Positions 7,498 through 17,904 are shown, counted from the stretch's first letter. The stretch: 64,000 bases of DNA from Marinobacterium marinum (GCF_013868415.1 NZ_JACEMT010000029.1:1-64000), one strand, 5' to 3'. Notes: generated from the sequence alone by a model not told the origin. A program made the numbers and translations.

Positions 7498-10400
7498 TTA
7501 GGCTCCCCGAAGCGCCTCTCTAGCGAGGCCTATAAGGCTTCGATATTCCTTGCGACGTTTCTTGCTGCCGTGTTCAAGGAAGAACGCCTCCGCCAGGTCG
7601 ATCAATTCCTTGCGCTCAGTTAATGGCCAGCGGGTACTGGCTTCAACTTGTTCAGCAAGGAAACGATGGTAACCATTACCTGGAGGAAAGTTATGAGGTT
7701 TCTGCATATCTTCGCGAATATTTTTGAGAAGCATTTGCTCTGGAGACAAGTATATTTGTGCGAGTACATCACCCGAGTCCTTCGTAGCACCGGTATCGCT
7801 TCGAATATGGGGGGCTTGAGGTACTTCCGTGCGGCCTTTTTCGTGGCCTATCCCATGAACCCGGTCCCGAATCGATTTTGGTATCTGCTGGCGCGAGTCA
7901 GCCAAGCCTGCCTCCAGGATGAACTGAATATCCTTACCCTCATTAACTCTATTGTAAAGGGACTCAAGTTGCTGCTTGTTAAAGTCCTCGCGCCGGAGGA
8001 CGCCCGTCTTCACTAGCTGTTTCGCTCGGATTGGAGATACTGTATCAACAAGGCGGTTAATCTGCACCGGGTCATGGCGTATTTCTGCCGCTTGCACGAC
8101 TCCATCACGAACCAAGGTGCTCAGGATTCGCGGAGATAATTCTCTGTTGCTCGCCATGGTTTTCAGTAAAGAGCGCTGTTCCCCGTTAAGCTGAGACGCC
8201 TTGATTGTCTTAGCTGCCAATAATGCGAGAAGCTTGCTATCTAAGGGCTCGGTTTTATCCGCATTGAGAGCACGCTTCCAGTGCTTCCGAAACTCATCCT
8301 GACTGATAATCTTATTTCTCACCATGAAACAAAGCTCGGCAATCGATGCCTCACTCAACGCTTGGTCACGTTCATCATTAGTCAGCTCACCCACTAACAA
8401 TTTCTGTGCTTCAGTCAGATGAATAAGCCAGCCGGGCTGGGCGACTAGGACATGTGCAAGTAGTTCAAGCCAAAGGTTTCGCTGATCGATCAGTAGATGC
8501 TGCAGACGCTCTATCCGACGCAGTCCGTTATCATGGCTACTCAGCGAATACCAAAATGCCATACCTTCAAGGGCAGCAGTCAGCTCTTGCGGCAACGCAT
8601 GCTTTTGTTTCCGAAGCCGTGGTGACGGGGTGCGTCCAAGATACGACAAGCGCTGGGTAATGCTCTCTACGCTCTCCCCCCTCAGGCATCTGATGATGCC
8701 TTGTACCCAAAGGCTATTTTGTGGGGCAAGGTGACGATAGCCCGGTTCTGGTAATGTTTTTAACGCTTCCTCGTCTCGGTAAGCTGCACAGACCAGCAAG
8801 GGAGCAACTCGCCAAGCGCTCTGCAAAAAGTCTTCAGGTGGTTGGTCAAATAGCTCAAACGCAAAAGCAATGGGCATAGCCCAACGCAAGGGATCAGATA
8901 TATTGGCCGCTTGAATGAGTTCATATTCAGAATGTTCCACCAGAAAAAACGCGACCAGGAACTCTTGTATGGTTTCATGCTTAAACCGGATGACCCGTCC
9001 ATTATAGGTCCACTCTATCATCAGCCCCTGTACCACCCGGGTGATGAATGAATGGCATCGATCCCCCAGCACAATACGAAGTCGTTCTTCTGCATACGCT
9101 GCCGTACAGGCAACCAGCCCATCAGAGTGCATTGAATAAGCGAGAATAGCCAAACCTTCCCGGATATCACTTTCCGACCAAATTGCCACCTCACCAGCAG
9201 AAAGGTCCTTCGACAGTTCTCGTCGTATCCATGAATCTAAAAAGGACTGATAGAGCTGAGCAAGACCACCGGGAAGATCGCCACTATCGTCCCATACACT
9301 GACCGCCACTCGCAGTAGTATCGGGCTTTGCGCGATCATCGGCGCTGTCGATTTCAGATGCAATGTATTCCAAAACGCCTGTATGACATCTGGATCATCG
9401 CCCAAATGGTTCCTAACGAATTGCTGCTGGCTTTCAGCAGCCATCGAGCGTAGTTCAATTACTTTCCGCGCATAGGAAGGAAGGTGGGATGTGCGCGTAG
9501 ATACGATAATTTTACCGTTGGGGTGTTCTTTTAGCAGGTCACTCAGTTCAGCAACACATTGGTCATAGTGAGAGGAAGGACATTCGTTTAATCCATCTAG
9601 AACCAGGGTTAAGTGGCCAGCGTCCAGTTCAAGCTGAATATCACACCAATTTAGCGGTGGGATTTCCCGACAGATCAGGTCACGCAAACCAGAAGCGGTA
9701 TACGCTGCAAGCGGCACATACACGCCCCACGTACCGGGCTCGCTATGCCCCTGGAGACAAAGTTTTCGCGTATATTCCCTCAGACTAGTGCTTTTACCTG
9801 CCCCGGGCTCACCTGTCAGAAAAGCGGGATAAACCCTGGTCACTACTTCCTGCAGGTCACCCCGCCACTTACTCGCCCCCCCATCAGTGTTACCAGAAAG
9901 TAGATAATCCTCTTCGGGCATACGCCTGTGCCGGGTGGAATCATTGGAAATCAGCCAGACATCCGCTTCTAGCGGGACGTAGGTTCGCCCAACCTCCTCC
10001 CAATCTCTCACTGCGTCACTACAGTAGTTGCGAACGGTGTTAACAAACACAGCCGGATCGGTTTTCTGAAGCTCTCTGATCCAGGTTATGAACTTTTGGC
10101 TAAAGAGTGTTAAATCACGCTGCCCCCACCAGTGGACGGCATCTTCTCTGGAGTACTGGATGACCTGCCCTCGATCCCCACCAACCCGGATAAAGACAGT
10201 ATCCTGCAGCTCGCTGTTTTTGCTGGCGGCATGTGTCAGCGTAAGTGGGCCAAGTGCATGCTCACGTGGCGGGACAGCGAATACCAGTACATCGATATTC
10301 TGATACGTCGCCCACTGGGGGTTGAAAGTGATCTGGTCCGCGGTGACTTTCCAGCGCCAGTGGCCTTTTGTCGTACGCCACCCCTCTTTGAGAAGCACCT

Positions 10401-10719
10401 TGCTCGATATACGACGAGTGAACTTGTCCTTATCCCCGTCAAAGCCGCTTGCCTCGAGCCCTATAGCCTTGCCAGCATCATCGATGCCGAGCACGACCAA
10501 ACCGCCACTAGAACTATTGGCCATGCCGACCAGTGCTTTAACAAGGTGAAAAATGTAATCCGCCTCGTTGAATTTGGACGCTTCATCCGAATCCTGGGGC
10601 TGGATCGCGGCCTTGAACTCAAGCCAGTCGACCTCTTCCCCTTCCGTTATTTCAATGATCGAATCCAACTCGTAGCCCTTGATCGAGAGAGCTTCGTTCG
10701 CAAATTCGAATCCGTTCAT
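7498..10719 (-). CDS. AlbA_2 (Schlafen-type) - NACHT NTPase, probable defence protein
   Basis: A 1073-residue protein. Residues about 20-200 form an AlbA_2/Schlafen-like domain (EGEEVDWLEFKAA, then GGLVVLGIDD, then VFIRVGG). Residues about 295-480 are a NACHT NTPase: Walker A GEPGAGKS at 303-310, Walker B TLVLDGLN at 371-378, and sensor-like IIVSTR. The rest is long, helical and repeat-like, as in sensor regions of STAND proteins. Bacterial NACHT proteins are known antiphage factors that oligomerise on sensing infection; the AlbA_2 part would be the effector or nucleic-acid-binding part. It lies convergent to the ThyA-like gene. The start at 10719 gives the full AlbA_2 domain. Confidence 0.85.
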   Translation of the reverse strand: MNGFEFANEALSIKGYELDSIIEITEGEEVDWLEFKAAIQPQDSDEASKFNEADYIFHLVKALVGMANSSSGGLVVLGIDDAGKAIGLEASGFDGDKDKFTRRISSKVLLKEGWRTTKGHWRWKVTADQITFNPQWATYQNIDVLVFAVPPREHALGPLTLTHAASKNSELQDTVFIRVGGDRGQVIQYSREDAVHWWGQRDLTLFSQKFITWIRELQKTDPAVFVNTVRNYCSDAVRDWEEVGRTYVPLEADVWLISNDSTRHRRMPEEDYLLSGNTDGGASKWRGDLQEVVTRVYPAFLTGEPGAGKSTSLREYTRKLCLQGHSEPGTWGVYVPLAAYTASGLRDLICREIPPLNWCDIQLELDAGHLTLVLDGLNECPSSHYDQCVAELSDLLKEHPNGKIIVSTRTSHLPSYARKVIELRSMAAESQQQFVRNHLGDDPDVIQAFWNTLHLKSTAPMIAQSPILLRVAVSVWDDSGDLPGGLAQLYQSFLDSWIRRELSKDLSAGEVAIWSESDIREGLAILAYSMHSDGLVACTAAYAEERLRIVLGDRCHSFITRVVQGLMIEWTYNGRVIRFKHETIQEFLVAFFLVEHSEYELIQAANISDPLRWAMPIAFAFELFDQPPEDFLQSAWRVAPLLVCAAYRDEEALKTLPEPGYRHLAPQNSLWVQGIIRCLRGESVESITQRLSYLGRTPSPRLRKQKHALPQELTAALEGMAFWYSLSSHDNGLRRIERLQHLLIDQRNLWLELLAHVLVAQPGWLIHLTEAQKLLVGELTNDERDQALSEASIAELCFMVRNKIISQDEFRKHWKRALNADKTEPLDSKLLALLAAKTIKASQLNGEQRSLLKTMASNRELSPRILSTLVRDGVVQAAEIRHDPVQINRLVDTVSPIRAKQLVKTGVLRREDFNKQQLESLYNRVNEGKDIQFILEAGLADSRQQIPKSIRDRVHGIGHEKGRTEVPQAPHIRSDTGATKDSGDVLAQIYLSPEQMLLKNIREDMQKPHNFPPGNGYHRFLAEQVEASTRWPLTERKELIDLAEAFFLEHGSKKRRKEYRSLIGLAREALRGA

Positions 10720-10834
10720 ACCGCATCCTTTAAGTAAATGAGTGCCTTGCCCATCTCAGCCATTCGCCATGACGCGGAATGAGAGCTGATTCAGGGCGCT
10801 TCAGGCTATAGACAGAAGATACCCTCGAAAAGAC

Positions 10835-11014
10835 CTAACGGAGGATATCAAAGAAGCCCTTTGACGTGAGGACTGCTGGTGCAGAAGCGATTTGCTCTAA
10901 AGGACGCTCAAGTAACCTGGAACCTAACCGGGTGAGATCATCTTTCACCCGATACGGGATAGCCTTTTCATGCTCGCCCAAAAACGTGAGCGCCTGACTT
11001 ACCGACCACTCGTT
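10835..11014 (-). pseudogene. C-terminal half of a small gene split by the IS3 element
   Basis: Directly downstream of the IS3 element, reading on the minus strand from 11014, an open frame of about 60 codons begins NEWSVSQALTFLGEHE and ends GFFDILR before a TAG at 10835-10837. It has no start codon of its own. Composition and sequence look like real protein. It is the natural continuation of the truncated frame at 12251-12401 on the other side of the IS. Together they would make a protein of about 105 residues of unknown function. Confidence 0.5.
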
Positions 11015-11023
11015 GTGTAGTGG

Positions 11024-12186
<1,163 letters not shown>

Positions 12187-12250
12187 TGAACACCTCTTGG
12201 GTGGCAAGGGTACCACCTATCTGGGTGTCCGGAATCATTAGACCACTACA

Positions 12251-12401
12251 CATCCATTGATGCGAAGTGCCAGGGTATTGGGACTAGGGTGAAACGTATA
12301 GAAACTGTGCCACGAACGGGCATGGAGTGAACGGCAGACTCTAACGCTGCTAACTGGGTAAGAGCCTGTTCAACCGACGGAGCGGAGTTGAGTATTGTCA
12401 T
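12251..12401 (-). pseudogene. N-terminal half of a small gene split by the IS3 element
   Basis: A strong GGAGGTGTCG ribosome binding site precedes the ATG at 12401. The frame begins MTILNSAPSVEQALTQLA and runs about 48 codons straight into the IS3 end at 12250, where it stops artificially inside the IS terminal repeat. The other half is at 10835-11014. No function is recognised. The excellent start signal and the abrupt break at the IS edge support a real gene that was inactivated. Confidence 0.55.
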
Positions 12402-12479
12402 CGACACCTCCAAAAAAGACGCAAAATCCCCCTGGACGCCTAACGTCCAGACAAATCGGCGCAGCACAAACTGCAACAA

Positions 12480-12876
12480 AAATGCTTTGGGAAGCCTCGC
12501 TAGATGAGGCCGGATTTTGAGATGCGTGATCAGATGACACGCAAACCTATGTTTTGAAGGTGCTCATTGAGCGGAGACAAGGGTAGTCGGCAAATTATCC
12601 CGTGTCAACGATCGAATAATGCTTTTATTGCCCCTTGCAATTCCTGAAAAACACGTTTTACAATGAAGTCAATCCCGGCCACTAACCGACGTGGCCGTCC
12701 AACAAGCCGGATGTAGTCCGGACAACCGTGACGGGAATAACACACTCCGATCGGTATGACGCTCGTCTTTTTGGTAGTGCTACCTGCGGGTAAGACGCAA
12801 ATCAATCTTCGCGTCTCCGCAGCGATTACGCATCCAAATTGTGCGATTTTTTTGTTGGATTATTCGGGAGGATTCT
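12480..12876. other. intergenic stretch without a convincing gene
   Basis: About 400 bases. A short minus-strand frame at 12605-12805 (with IRLVGRPRRLVAGIDFIV) looks partly protein-like but has only a TTG start and no ribosome binding site, so I do not call it. The last 15 bases hold the GGGAGG ribosome binding site of the next gene. Confidence 0.5.
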
Positions 12877-13410
12877 ATGCCTATTCCTTTGATTCCTGTT
12901 CTCTCTGCCCTTGCTGCGGGCGGCTCCCTGGTTCCCCATGCAGCGGGGGGGTTGATCGTCAGCGGGGCGAGTGGATATGTCGCTGGTACGTATCTGAGCA
13001 CCTCGGCCATTGCAGCCCTGTTAACCACAGCAGGTACCGCGGGGGTGGCCGGCCTGGCAGCGTTCACCGGCCTCCTCAGCTCAGCGGCCGGCGCGGTCAG
13101 TAGCGGCACTTCCGCGGCTATCGGCTCGACCGGTATATTGGGAACCTCCATTGGCGCCTCAGGCATTAAAGGTGCACTGGTGTCTTTGGGCGTAATCCCC
13201 ACGGTATCTGTTGCTTTACCCTTTGCACTGGGCGGAGCTGCTGTTGCGGGAAGTGCCTACCTACTGTATCGGCATAAAAACCGATACAAAGCGCTCGTCG
13301 GAAAGATTGTTGATACCCCTGCCGGCGACGAGGCTGTCTTTACGGAAGCAGAGGCCAAACAGGTGGAGCGGATTATTCTGCTGTTAGCTAAAAAGGACAA
13401 CGACGAGTAG
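12877..13410 (+). CDS. small glycine/alanine-rich membrane protein
   Basis: A 177-residue hypothetical protein starting at the ATG behind a CGGGAGGATTCT ribosome binding site. Residues 1-145 are almost entirely Gly, Ala, Ser, Thr, Val and Leu, with GxxxG-like packing and three or four candidate membrane segments. A polar tail from about residue 147 (YRHKNRYK) follows, with a helical end (EAEAKQVERIILLLAKK). No signal peptide cleavage site or enzyme motif is seen. It resembles glycine-zipper membrane proteins of mobile elements in style only. It stands alone between two IS scars. Confidence 0.6.
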   Translation: MPIPLIPVLSALAAGGSLVPHAAGGLIVSGASGYVAGTYLSTSAIAALLTTAGTAGVAGLAAFTGLLSSAAGAVSSGTSAAIGSTGILGTSIGASGIKGALVSLGVIPTVSVALPFALGGAAVAGSAYLLYRHKNRYKALVGKIVDTPAGDEAVFTEAEAKQVERIILLLAKKDNDE

Positions 13411-13454
13411 GCCTTCTATGGGAGTCGAGGAGCCTGTAAATAATGATGTGTAAC

Positions 13455-14401
13455 TGAACCACCCCGGTTATTTTAGAGACCGTTTTGTTTGAGTCAGGCG
13501 GCTTCACCTGGCTCTTCCAATTGGCGATAGTACGCCATTTCTCGCTCTCTACTGGGGACACGTTTCCAATAGGTTCCAGAAGTTGGCGATTATTGAACCA
13601 ACGAACCCACTCCAGCTGGCATATTCCACGGTATCCAGCCCTTTTCATGGACCACGATGGTGGATTACCTCTGCCTTGAACAGGCCGATAATGGTTTCGG
13701 CGAGCGCATTGTCGTAGGAGTCACCGGTGGTACCGACTGAGGCATCGATACCCTCGTCAGCCATGCGTTCGGTGTATCGGATTGATAGGTATTGGCTACC
13801 CTATCACTGTGATGGATCAGACTTTGACGGCGCTTGTGTGCCCAAAGTGCCTGCCCCAATGCATCAAGTACCAGTTCCGTTTTCATAGACTTCGCGACAC
13901 ACGAACCCATGATGCAGCGGGCGTAGATTTCGATGATGAAGGCAACGTATACGAAACCTGATTAGGTCGCTATGTACTTAAAATCAGCCACCCAAAGCTG
14001 ATTGGGGCGCGTTGCCGTAAAGTCTCGCTTCACCCTCACTACGCCACGAATCCCCAGACGGCGTATCAGTCGTTCTTCGGCACAGCGCACTACATCAATG
14101 CCTTCCCTCCGTAGTTGCTGCCAGACCTTAAGCACGCCGTAGACGCAGAAGTTTTACTCCCATGCACGCTGAATTTCAGCCATTAACCACTGTCCCTCCG
14201 GTACCGTTCCGGTCGACACCCAGGATCGGCTTCAAGCACTTTGCAATGGTAATACGTCGATGGGGTGATTGGCAGTTGGCTACAAATCGACTCGGCCCCG
14301 TACCAAGAACAATGCTCGTCGATGAACGAGACCATCACTTGGGTTTGGGGTCGAGCACCGCCTGGGCGAAAAAAGCAGCCGCCTTACGAAGGTGGCTTTT
14401 C
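13455..14401 (-). pseudogene. decayed IS3-family transposase
   Basis: Reading on the minus strand, the orfA tail (AAFFAQAVLDPK) at about 14345-14401 is followed by orfB from about 14345 down to 13500. Recognisable pieces are MVSFIDEHCSWYG, LPITPSTYYHC, GIRGVVRVKRDFTATRPNQ, WVADFKYIAT, SGFVYVAFIIEIYARC, TELVLDALGQALW, LIHHSD, and GDSYDNALAETIIGLFKAE in a shifted frame. There are in-frame stops (after YIAT, and after RAWE) and frameshifts. An end-like sequence TGAACCACCCCGG lies near 13455. It belongs to a different subgroup from the IS at 11016-12250 and cannot make an active enzyme. Confidence 0.85.
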
Positions 14402-14488
14402 CTTAAGCGACCGGTTATGACGTATCCCCCCTGTACGCTGTGTATCAGACACAGTCATCTACGTGCTTGATGCTTTTAGAAAGGAGCG

Positions 14489-14701
14489 ATGGCAGTAGAA
14501 AGGAGATACATGGATATGTTGGCTGCTAACAGGATTCAAGTCACCACAGAACCATCGATGCTGCAGCTAGTCGCTCAGATACCTAAGGCCCGTGGTTACC
14601 AATGGGCTTATAAGGGTCGTCGCCTTGTAGTGGAATCTTGCTATAAACCTGCATTGGTGAACCCCGACTTTTATCTCGAACATCTAGTGTTGGGTTTGTG
14701 A
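14489..14701 (+). CDS. small hypothetical protein
   Basis: A 70-residue frame preceded by GAAAGGAGCG, a good ribosome binding site. The sequence (VTTEPSMLQLVAQIPKARGY, then WAYKGRRLVVES) looks protein-like, but no family is recognised. It may be a remnant of a larger gene cut by the neighbouring decayed IS. Confidence 0.35.
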   Translation: MAVERRYMDMLAANRIQVTTEPSMLQLVAQIPKARGYQWAYKGRRLVVESCYKPALVNPDFYLEHLVLGL

Positions 14702-14890
14702 CAAAACCCAAAGGCTTTTGTCTGCTTACATGAGTCGAAAGGCACTGGGAAAAAGAGTTTGGGTACTATCTGGCTGTGTTGATGGGAAACCATTGTTTAC
14801 CATCAGCGCAGGAATTTACCTGAATTGGATTTTGGGATAGCAGCTACTTATATCAGTATTGAGTGATGCCAGGCTCACAAGGGAATGATC
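14702..14890. other. intergenic stretch, nothing recognised
   Basis: No open frame, RNA gene or clear hairpin is seen here. Confidence 0.4.
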
Positions 14891-14971
14891 ATGCTCGATG
14901 AATGGAAATGCCCTGGTTCTATACAAGATTGGTGGGAGCAAAGCTGTAGCTCAGGCTGCTCAAGTAAATAG
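14891..14971 (+). CDS. possible leader peptide, cysteine-containing (26 aa)
   Basis: An ATG behind AAGGGA opens a 26-codon frame with three Trp and three Cys (EWKCPG, DWWEQSC, SGCSSK) before a TAG at 14969. It is followed at once by a hairpin (14972-15006) and then the GYF-domain gene. This could be a leader peptide with an attenuator, or chance. Confidence 0.25.
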   Translation: MLDEWKCPGSIQDWWEQSCSSGCSSK

Positions 14972-15010
14972 AAATTTTAGGAAGTTCAGTCCTGCGTCTA
15001 AAATTTTTTA
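14972..15010 (+). terminator. hairpin upstream of the GYF-domain gene
   Basis: AAATTTTAG at 14972-14980 pairs with CTAAAATTT at 14998-15006, and the run TTTT follows. The stem is 9 bp and AT-rich with a 17-base loop, so it is only a weak candidate for termination or attenuation. Confidence 0.35.
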
Positions 15011-15035
15011 ACCAAAAGGAAATGGAGATCTATAA

Positions 15036-15755
15036 ATGACAACATGGCATTACGTTGAAAATGGAGCACAGTTTGGTCCGTTAACTTTAGATGAAGTCAA
15101 GAGCGCTATTAGTGATGGGAAAATCACGCCTTCAACTAAAGTTTGGCCTGGCGAAGGTGATTGGGTTCATGCAAGCGAAACTTTGCTATCTGAATTCTTT
15201 GGAGTGCACAAAGCGACTACGCCACCTCCCCTAGCAGGAGAGGATATCGATAATAAATTTATGTGGATATTGGTAACAGTCCCTATCATCGGCGCTATTA
15301 TAGACTTGATCGTAGGAATGTTTCTTTTTCTACCATCTATAATGGCAAATATTGCGCTATGTTTGCTTGACGAGAAGAAATTGAAAGCAGCAGGTCATGT
15401 TTCACCAGCGCATTGGTCGGTATTTATTGTGCCTGTATATATCTGGAAAAGGGCAGCATTACTGAACCATAAAAAACATTATTTTTTCGCCTGGATTTCA
15501 GCATTGTTTTTATCAGTATTGATCGATGTTGGTGGCTCTGAAATGGCTATTGAAGAATCGGCTTGTCCGGTCGTTACAGATATTATCCAAGAGCAGTTTT
15601 ATAGTTCAGCTAGATGCATGGGGGTGACAATTGATAAAGAAGTCACGACAGGGTTCTATAAAGCAACCGCAACCCTGGATACGGGCGACGAACTGTTCAT
15701 CACCATTGAAGAACGTGATGATGGAATGATCTACGTTCAGATACCAAATCAGTAA
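15036..15755 (+). CDS. GYF_2 (DUF4339) domain membrane protein
   Basis: A 239-residue protein. Residues 3-50 form a GYF_2/DUF4339 domain (WHYVENGAQFGPLTLDEV, then TKVWPGEGDWVHASE), which in other proteins binds proline-rich partners. Three hydrophobic segments follow at about 76-110, 122-140 and 148-163, then a periplasmic-looking tail with two Cys that ends in a beta-rich segment. It is AT-rich compared with its neighbours. No operon partner is obvious and the role is unknown. Confidence 0.65.
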   Translation: MTTWHYVENGAQFGPLTLDEVKSAISDGKITPSTKVWPGEGDWVHASETLLSEFFGVHKATTPPPLAGEDIDNKFMWILVTVPIIGAIIDLIVGMFLFLPSIMANIALCLLDEKKLKAAGHVSPAHWSVFIVPVYIWKRAALLNHKKHYFFAWISALFLSVLIDVGGSEMAIEESACPVVTDIIQEQFYSSARCMGVTIDKEVTTGFYKATATLDTGDELFITIEERDDGMIYVQIPNQ

Positions 15756-16162
15756 ATCGCCTAGCAATCACCTGCACCCGAACAGCAACAGGCAGCGAGG
15801 TTTTCGCTGTGCCCTAGCCGAGTCGCTTGTTGTTGCCGGTGCTGTGGGGTGTTCCATGGCATTGTTCTTTTGCTCAAGCACAGCCTTGCTCACGTGTCTA
15901 TTAACTTGTCCAGTTAATATAACTGCATGATTCGGATGGATATTTTGATTTTGAATAAGTCTGGATGTTCTTTAACCAGCATTTGGGAATGCGTCAGTCA
16001 CGGCCGCCTGACTTGGTGTCTGTGGAGAGGTTAGAAGCAAGATTGCAGGTAATCGGATGACACCTGTCGCTCTGGTGGAGGGACTGGAGCAATTGGATAG
16101 CCCTGGCAAAACATTAGCCACCGATGATGTGACTCAGTGTAGCAATAGAAGGGAAATTTGAT
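15756..16162. other. intergenic stretch, only short frames
   Basis: About 400 bases with no frame over 35 codons that looks real. A short frame from about 15968 (with QHLGMRQSRPPDLVSVERLE) could be gene debris. The last bases provide GAAGGGA upstream of the WYL gene. Confidence 0.4.
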
Positions 16163-17209
16163 ATGCTGTCTCCTAAGAGAAACAGGCAGTCACTAGGAAG
16201 TGAGATGAGCAGTCGCCAGGATACGCTGTTTCGGTATTTAGCCATTCTACAGCTGATACCTCGATACCCGCATCAAAAGGCCACCACAACGATACAGACC
16301 TCGCTTGAAGAGCAGGGCTTCAGAGTAGAGCTGCGATCTATCCAGCGCGACCTGGATAAAATATCAGCGCACTTCCCCTTGATGTGTGATCGAAGTCAGA
16401 GGCCTTACCGCTGGTCATTTCATCCTGATTTCAAAAGTAGCCTTCCCGAGCTGGATACTGCTTCGGCATTGACCTTGGTGCTAGCTGAGCAGTACCTGAT
16501 TGACTTATTACCCCAAATCGCGATTGACCAGTTGGCAGGTCAGTTCGATAAGGCACGCAAATATCTCAATGGCTTGAACGGGAATAGGCTGGCTCATTGG
16601 AGTCATTATGTGAAAGCCGTGCCTAATGGTAAGGCTTTGAAGCCTGCACCAATCAACCAGGATGTATGGCCGCTGGTTACAGATGCACTGCTCTGTAGTT
16701 ACGCCTTAGATGTTGCCTACCTAAGCCGTTCAAAGGATGAACATAAAACCTTCACGTTACATCCCTTGGGCATCGTTGCCCGACATAGTGCGTCATATTT
16801 GTTAGCTACGGTAAATGACTACGAAGATGTAAGGCAATTTGCATTGCACCGAATACGCACAATTGCAAAGAGTGATCAGCCTTACAAGTCCAAGCCTGCT
16901 TTCTGTGTAGATAGCTACATCGAGAAAGGTGCGTTTGGGTACCCGGTAGATGATAAAACAGTCTCACTCAAGGCATTTATTAGGCCTGAAGTGGCCTGGT
17001 TGCTATCTGAAACCCCGCTGAGCGCTAGGCAAATTCTTTCAGATGAAAACGCTGAGGGTTGGGTTTGGCTCGAAGCTGAAGTACCCAATGATCAGCAGAC
17101 TCAATGGTGGATACAGGGCTTCGGTGCATCGATTGATGTTGTAGAGCCGGTCAGTTGGCGGGAATCAATACACCAGCAGGCCAGGGCAATATTGGGTCTG
17201 AAAGACTAA
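16163..17209 (+). CDS. WYL-domain transcriptional regulator
   Basis: A 348-residue (or 334-residue) protein. The N-terminal winged helix covers residues about 15-75 (TLFRYLAILQLIP, then VELRSIQRDLDKIS). A WYL domain at about 160-250 contains HPLGIVARHSASYLLATVNDYEDVRQFALHRI, and a WCX-type end follows. WYL proteins bind nucleic-acid-type ligands and often regulate defence loci. The start is uncertain: the ATG at 16163 has GAAGGGA upstream, and the ATG at 16205 also has a usable AGGAAGTGAG and lies closer to the conserved domain. The HEPN gene follows about 40 bp later in the same direction, so this may be its regulator. Confidence 0.82.
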   Translation: MLSPKRNRQSLGSEMSSRQDTLFRYLAILQLIPRYPHQKATTTIQTSLEEQGFRVELRSIQRDLDKISAHFPLMCDRSQRPYRWSFHPDFKSSLPELDTASALTLVLAEQYLIDLLPQIAIDQLAGQFDKARKYLNGLNGNRLAHWSHYVKAVPNGKALKPAPINQDVWPLVTDALLCSYALDVAYLSRSKDEHKTFTLHPLGIVARHSASYLLATVNDYEDVRQFALHRIRTIAKSDQPYKSKPAFCVDSYIEKGAFGYPVDDKTVSLKAFIRPEVAWLLSETPLSARQILSDENAEGWVWLEAEVPNDQQTQWWIQGFGASIDVVEPVSWRESIHQQARAILGLKD

Positions 17210-17250
17210 ACCTAGTTCCTGGAATGAATGGGAAGAAAGAAGGGATGACC

Positions 17251-17904
17251 ATGCAATATAACGAACTCAAAGAAATGCATAGGGCAAGGCGTGATGCTTC
17301 AGTGCCCGCACTGTCACTGAGGATTCATCGGTCCCTAAGCTGGCTGAAAAAAGCGGAGCAGAATGAAGACGATCTGGACGCAAAATTTATTTTCTTGTGG
17401 ATCGCATTCAACGCCGCCTATGCGGTTGATGTAGACGAACAGTATCGTTCAACTGAAAAGCGGATGTTCGAGCAGTTTTTCATGAAGCTGGTTGATCTTG
17501 ATAGCAGTAAGGAAATATATGAGCTGGTTTGGAATGAGTTTTCCGGTCTGATTCGTTCACTTCTAGATAATCAGTACATATTCCAGCCATTTTGGGACTA
17601 TCAGAACGGCTATATTTCTGAGGAGCAATGGCAGAGTCGCTTCAAGGCGTCCAAGAAGAGAGCTGCAGTGGCGTTGGCTCAGCAGGACACAGTTGTTGTT
17701 CTATCGATACTTTTTCGTCGAGTTTATACCCTACGTAATCAGGTGATGCACGGTGGATCAACCGATAATAGCAGTGCTAACCGTCAGCAGCTAAAAAGCT
17801 GTACAACCTTGCTTGGCAAAATCATCCCTTTGATTCTGGGAATCATGATAAATAATGATAATCAGGAGTGGGGGGTGCCGTTTTATCCACTTATTAAAAT
17901 ATGA
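17251..17904 (+). CDS. HEPN-domain protein
   Basis: A 217-residue helical protein with a HEPN-type R-x4-H motif, RNQVMH at residues 162-167, in a helix (RRVYTLRNQVMHGG), and a conserved-looking FLWIAFNAAY helix near 48-57. HEPN proteins with this motif are often metal-independent RNases or toxin parts. I chose the ATG at 17251 because GAAGGG lies 8 bases upstream; an in-frame ATG is at 17245 and the frame extends to 17155 without a site. No separate antitoxin is visible, so either the WYL regulator partners it or it works alone. Confidence 0.7.
   Translation: MQYNELKEMHRARRDASVPALSLRIHRSLSWLKKAEQNEDDLDAKFIFLWIAFNAAYAVDVDEQYRSTEKRMFEQFFMKLVDLDSSKEIYELVWNEFSGLIRSLLDNQYIFQPFWDYQNGYISEEQWQSRFKASKKRAAVALAQQDTVVVLSILFRRVYTLRNQVMHGGSTDNSSANRQQLKSCTTLLGKIIPLILGIMINNDNQEWGVPFYPLIKI

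Noticed and set aside
12605-12805. Short minus-strand frame in the gap after the IS3 element
   Set aside because: Only a TTG start, no ribosome binding site, and no recognisable family.
14162-14470. Plus-strand 102-codon frame
   Set aside because: It is antisense to the decayed IS3 transposase, which reads clearly on the minus strand.
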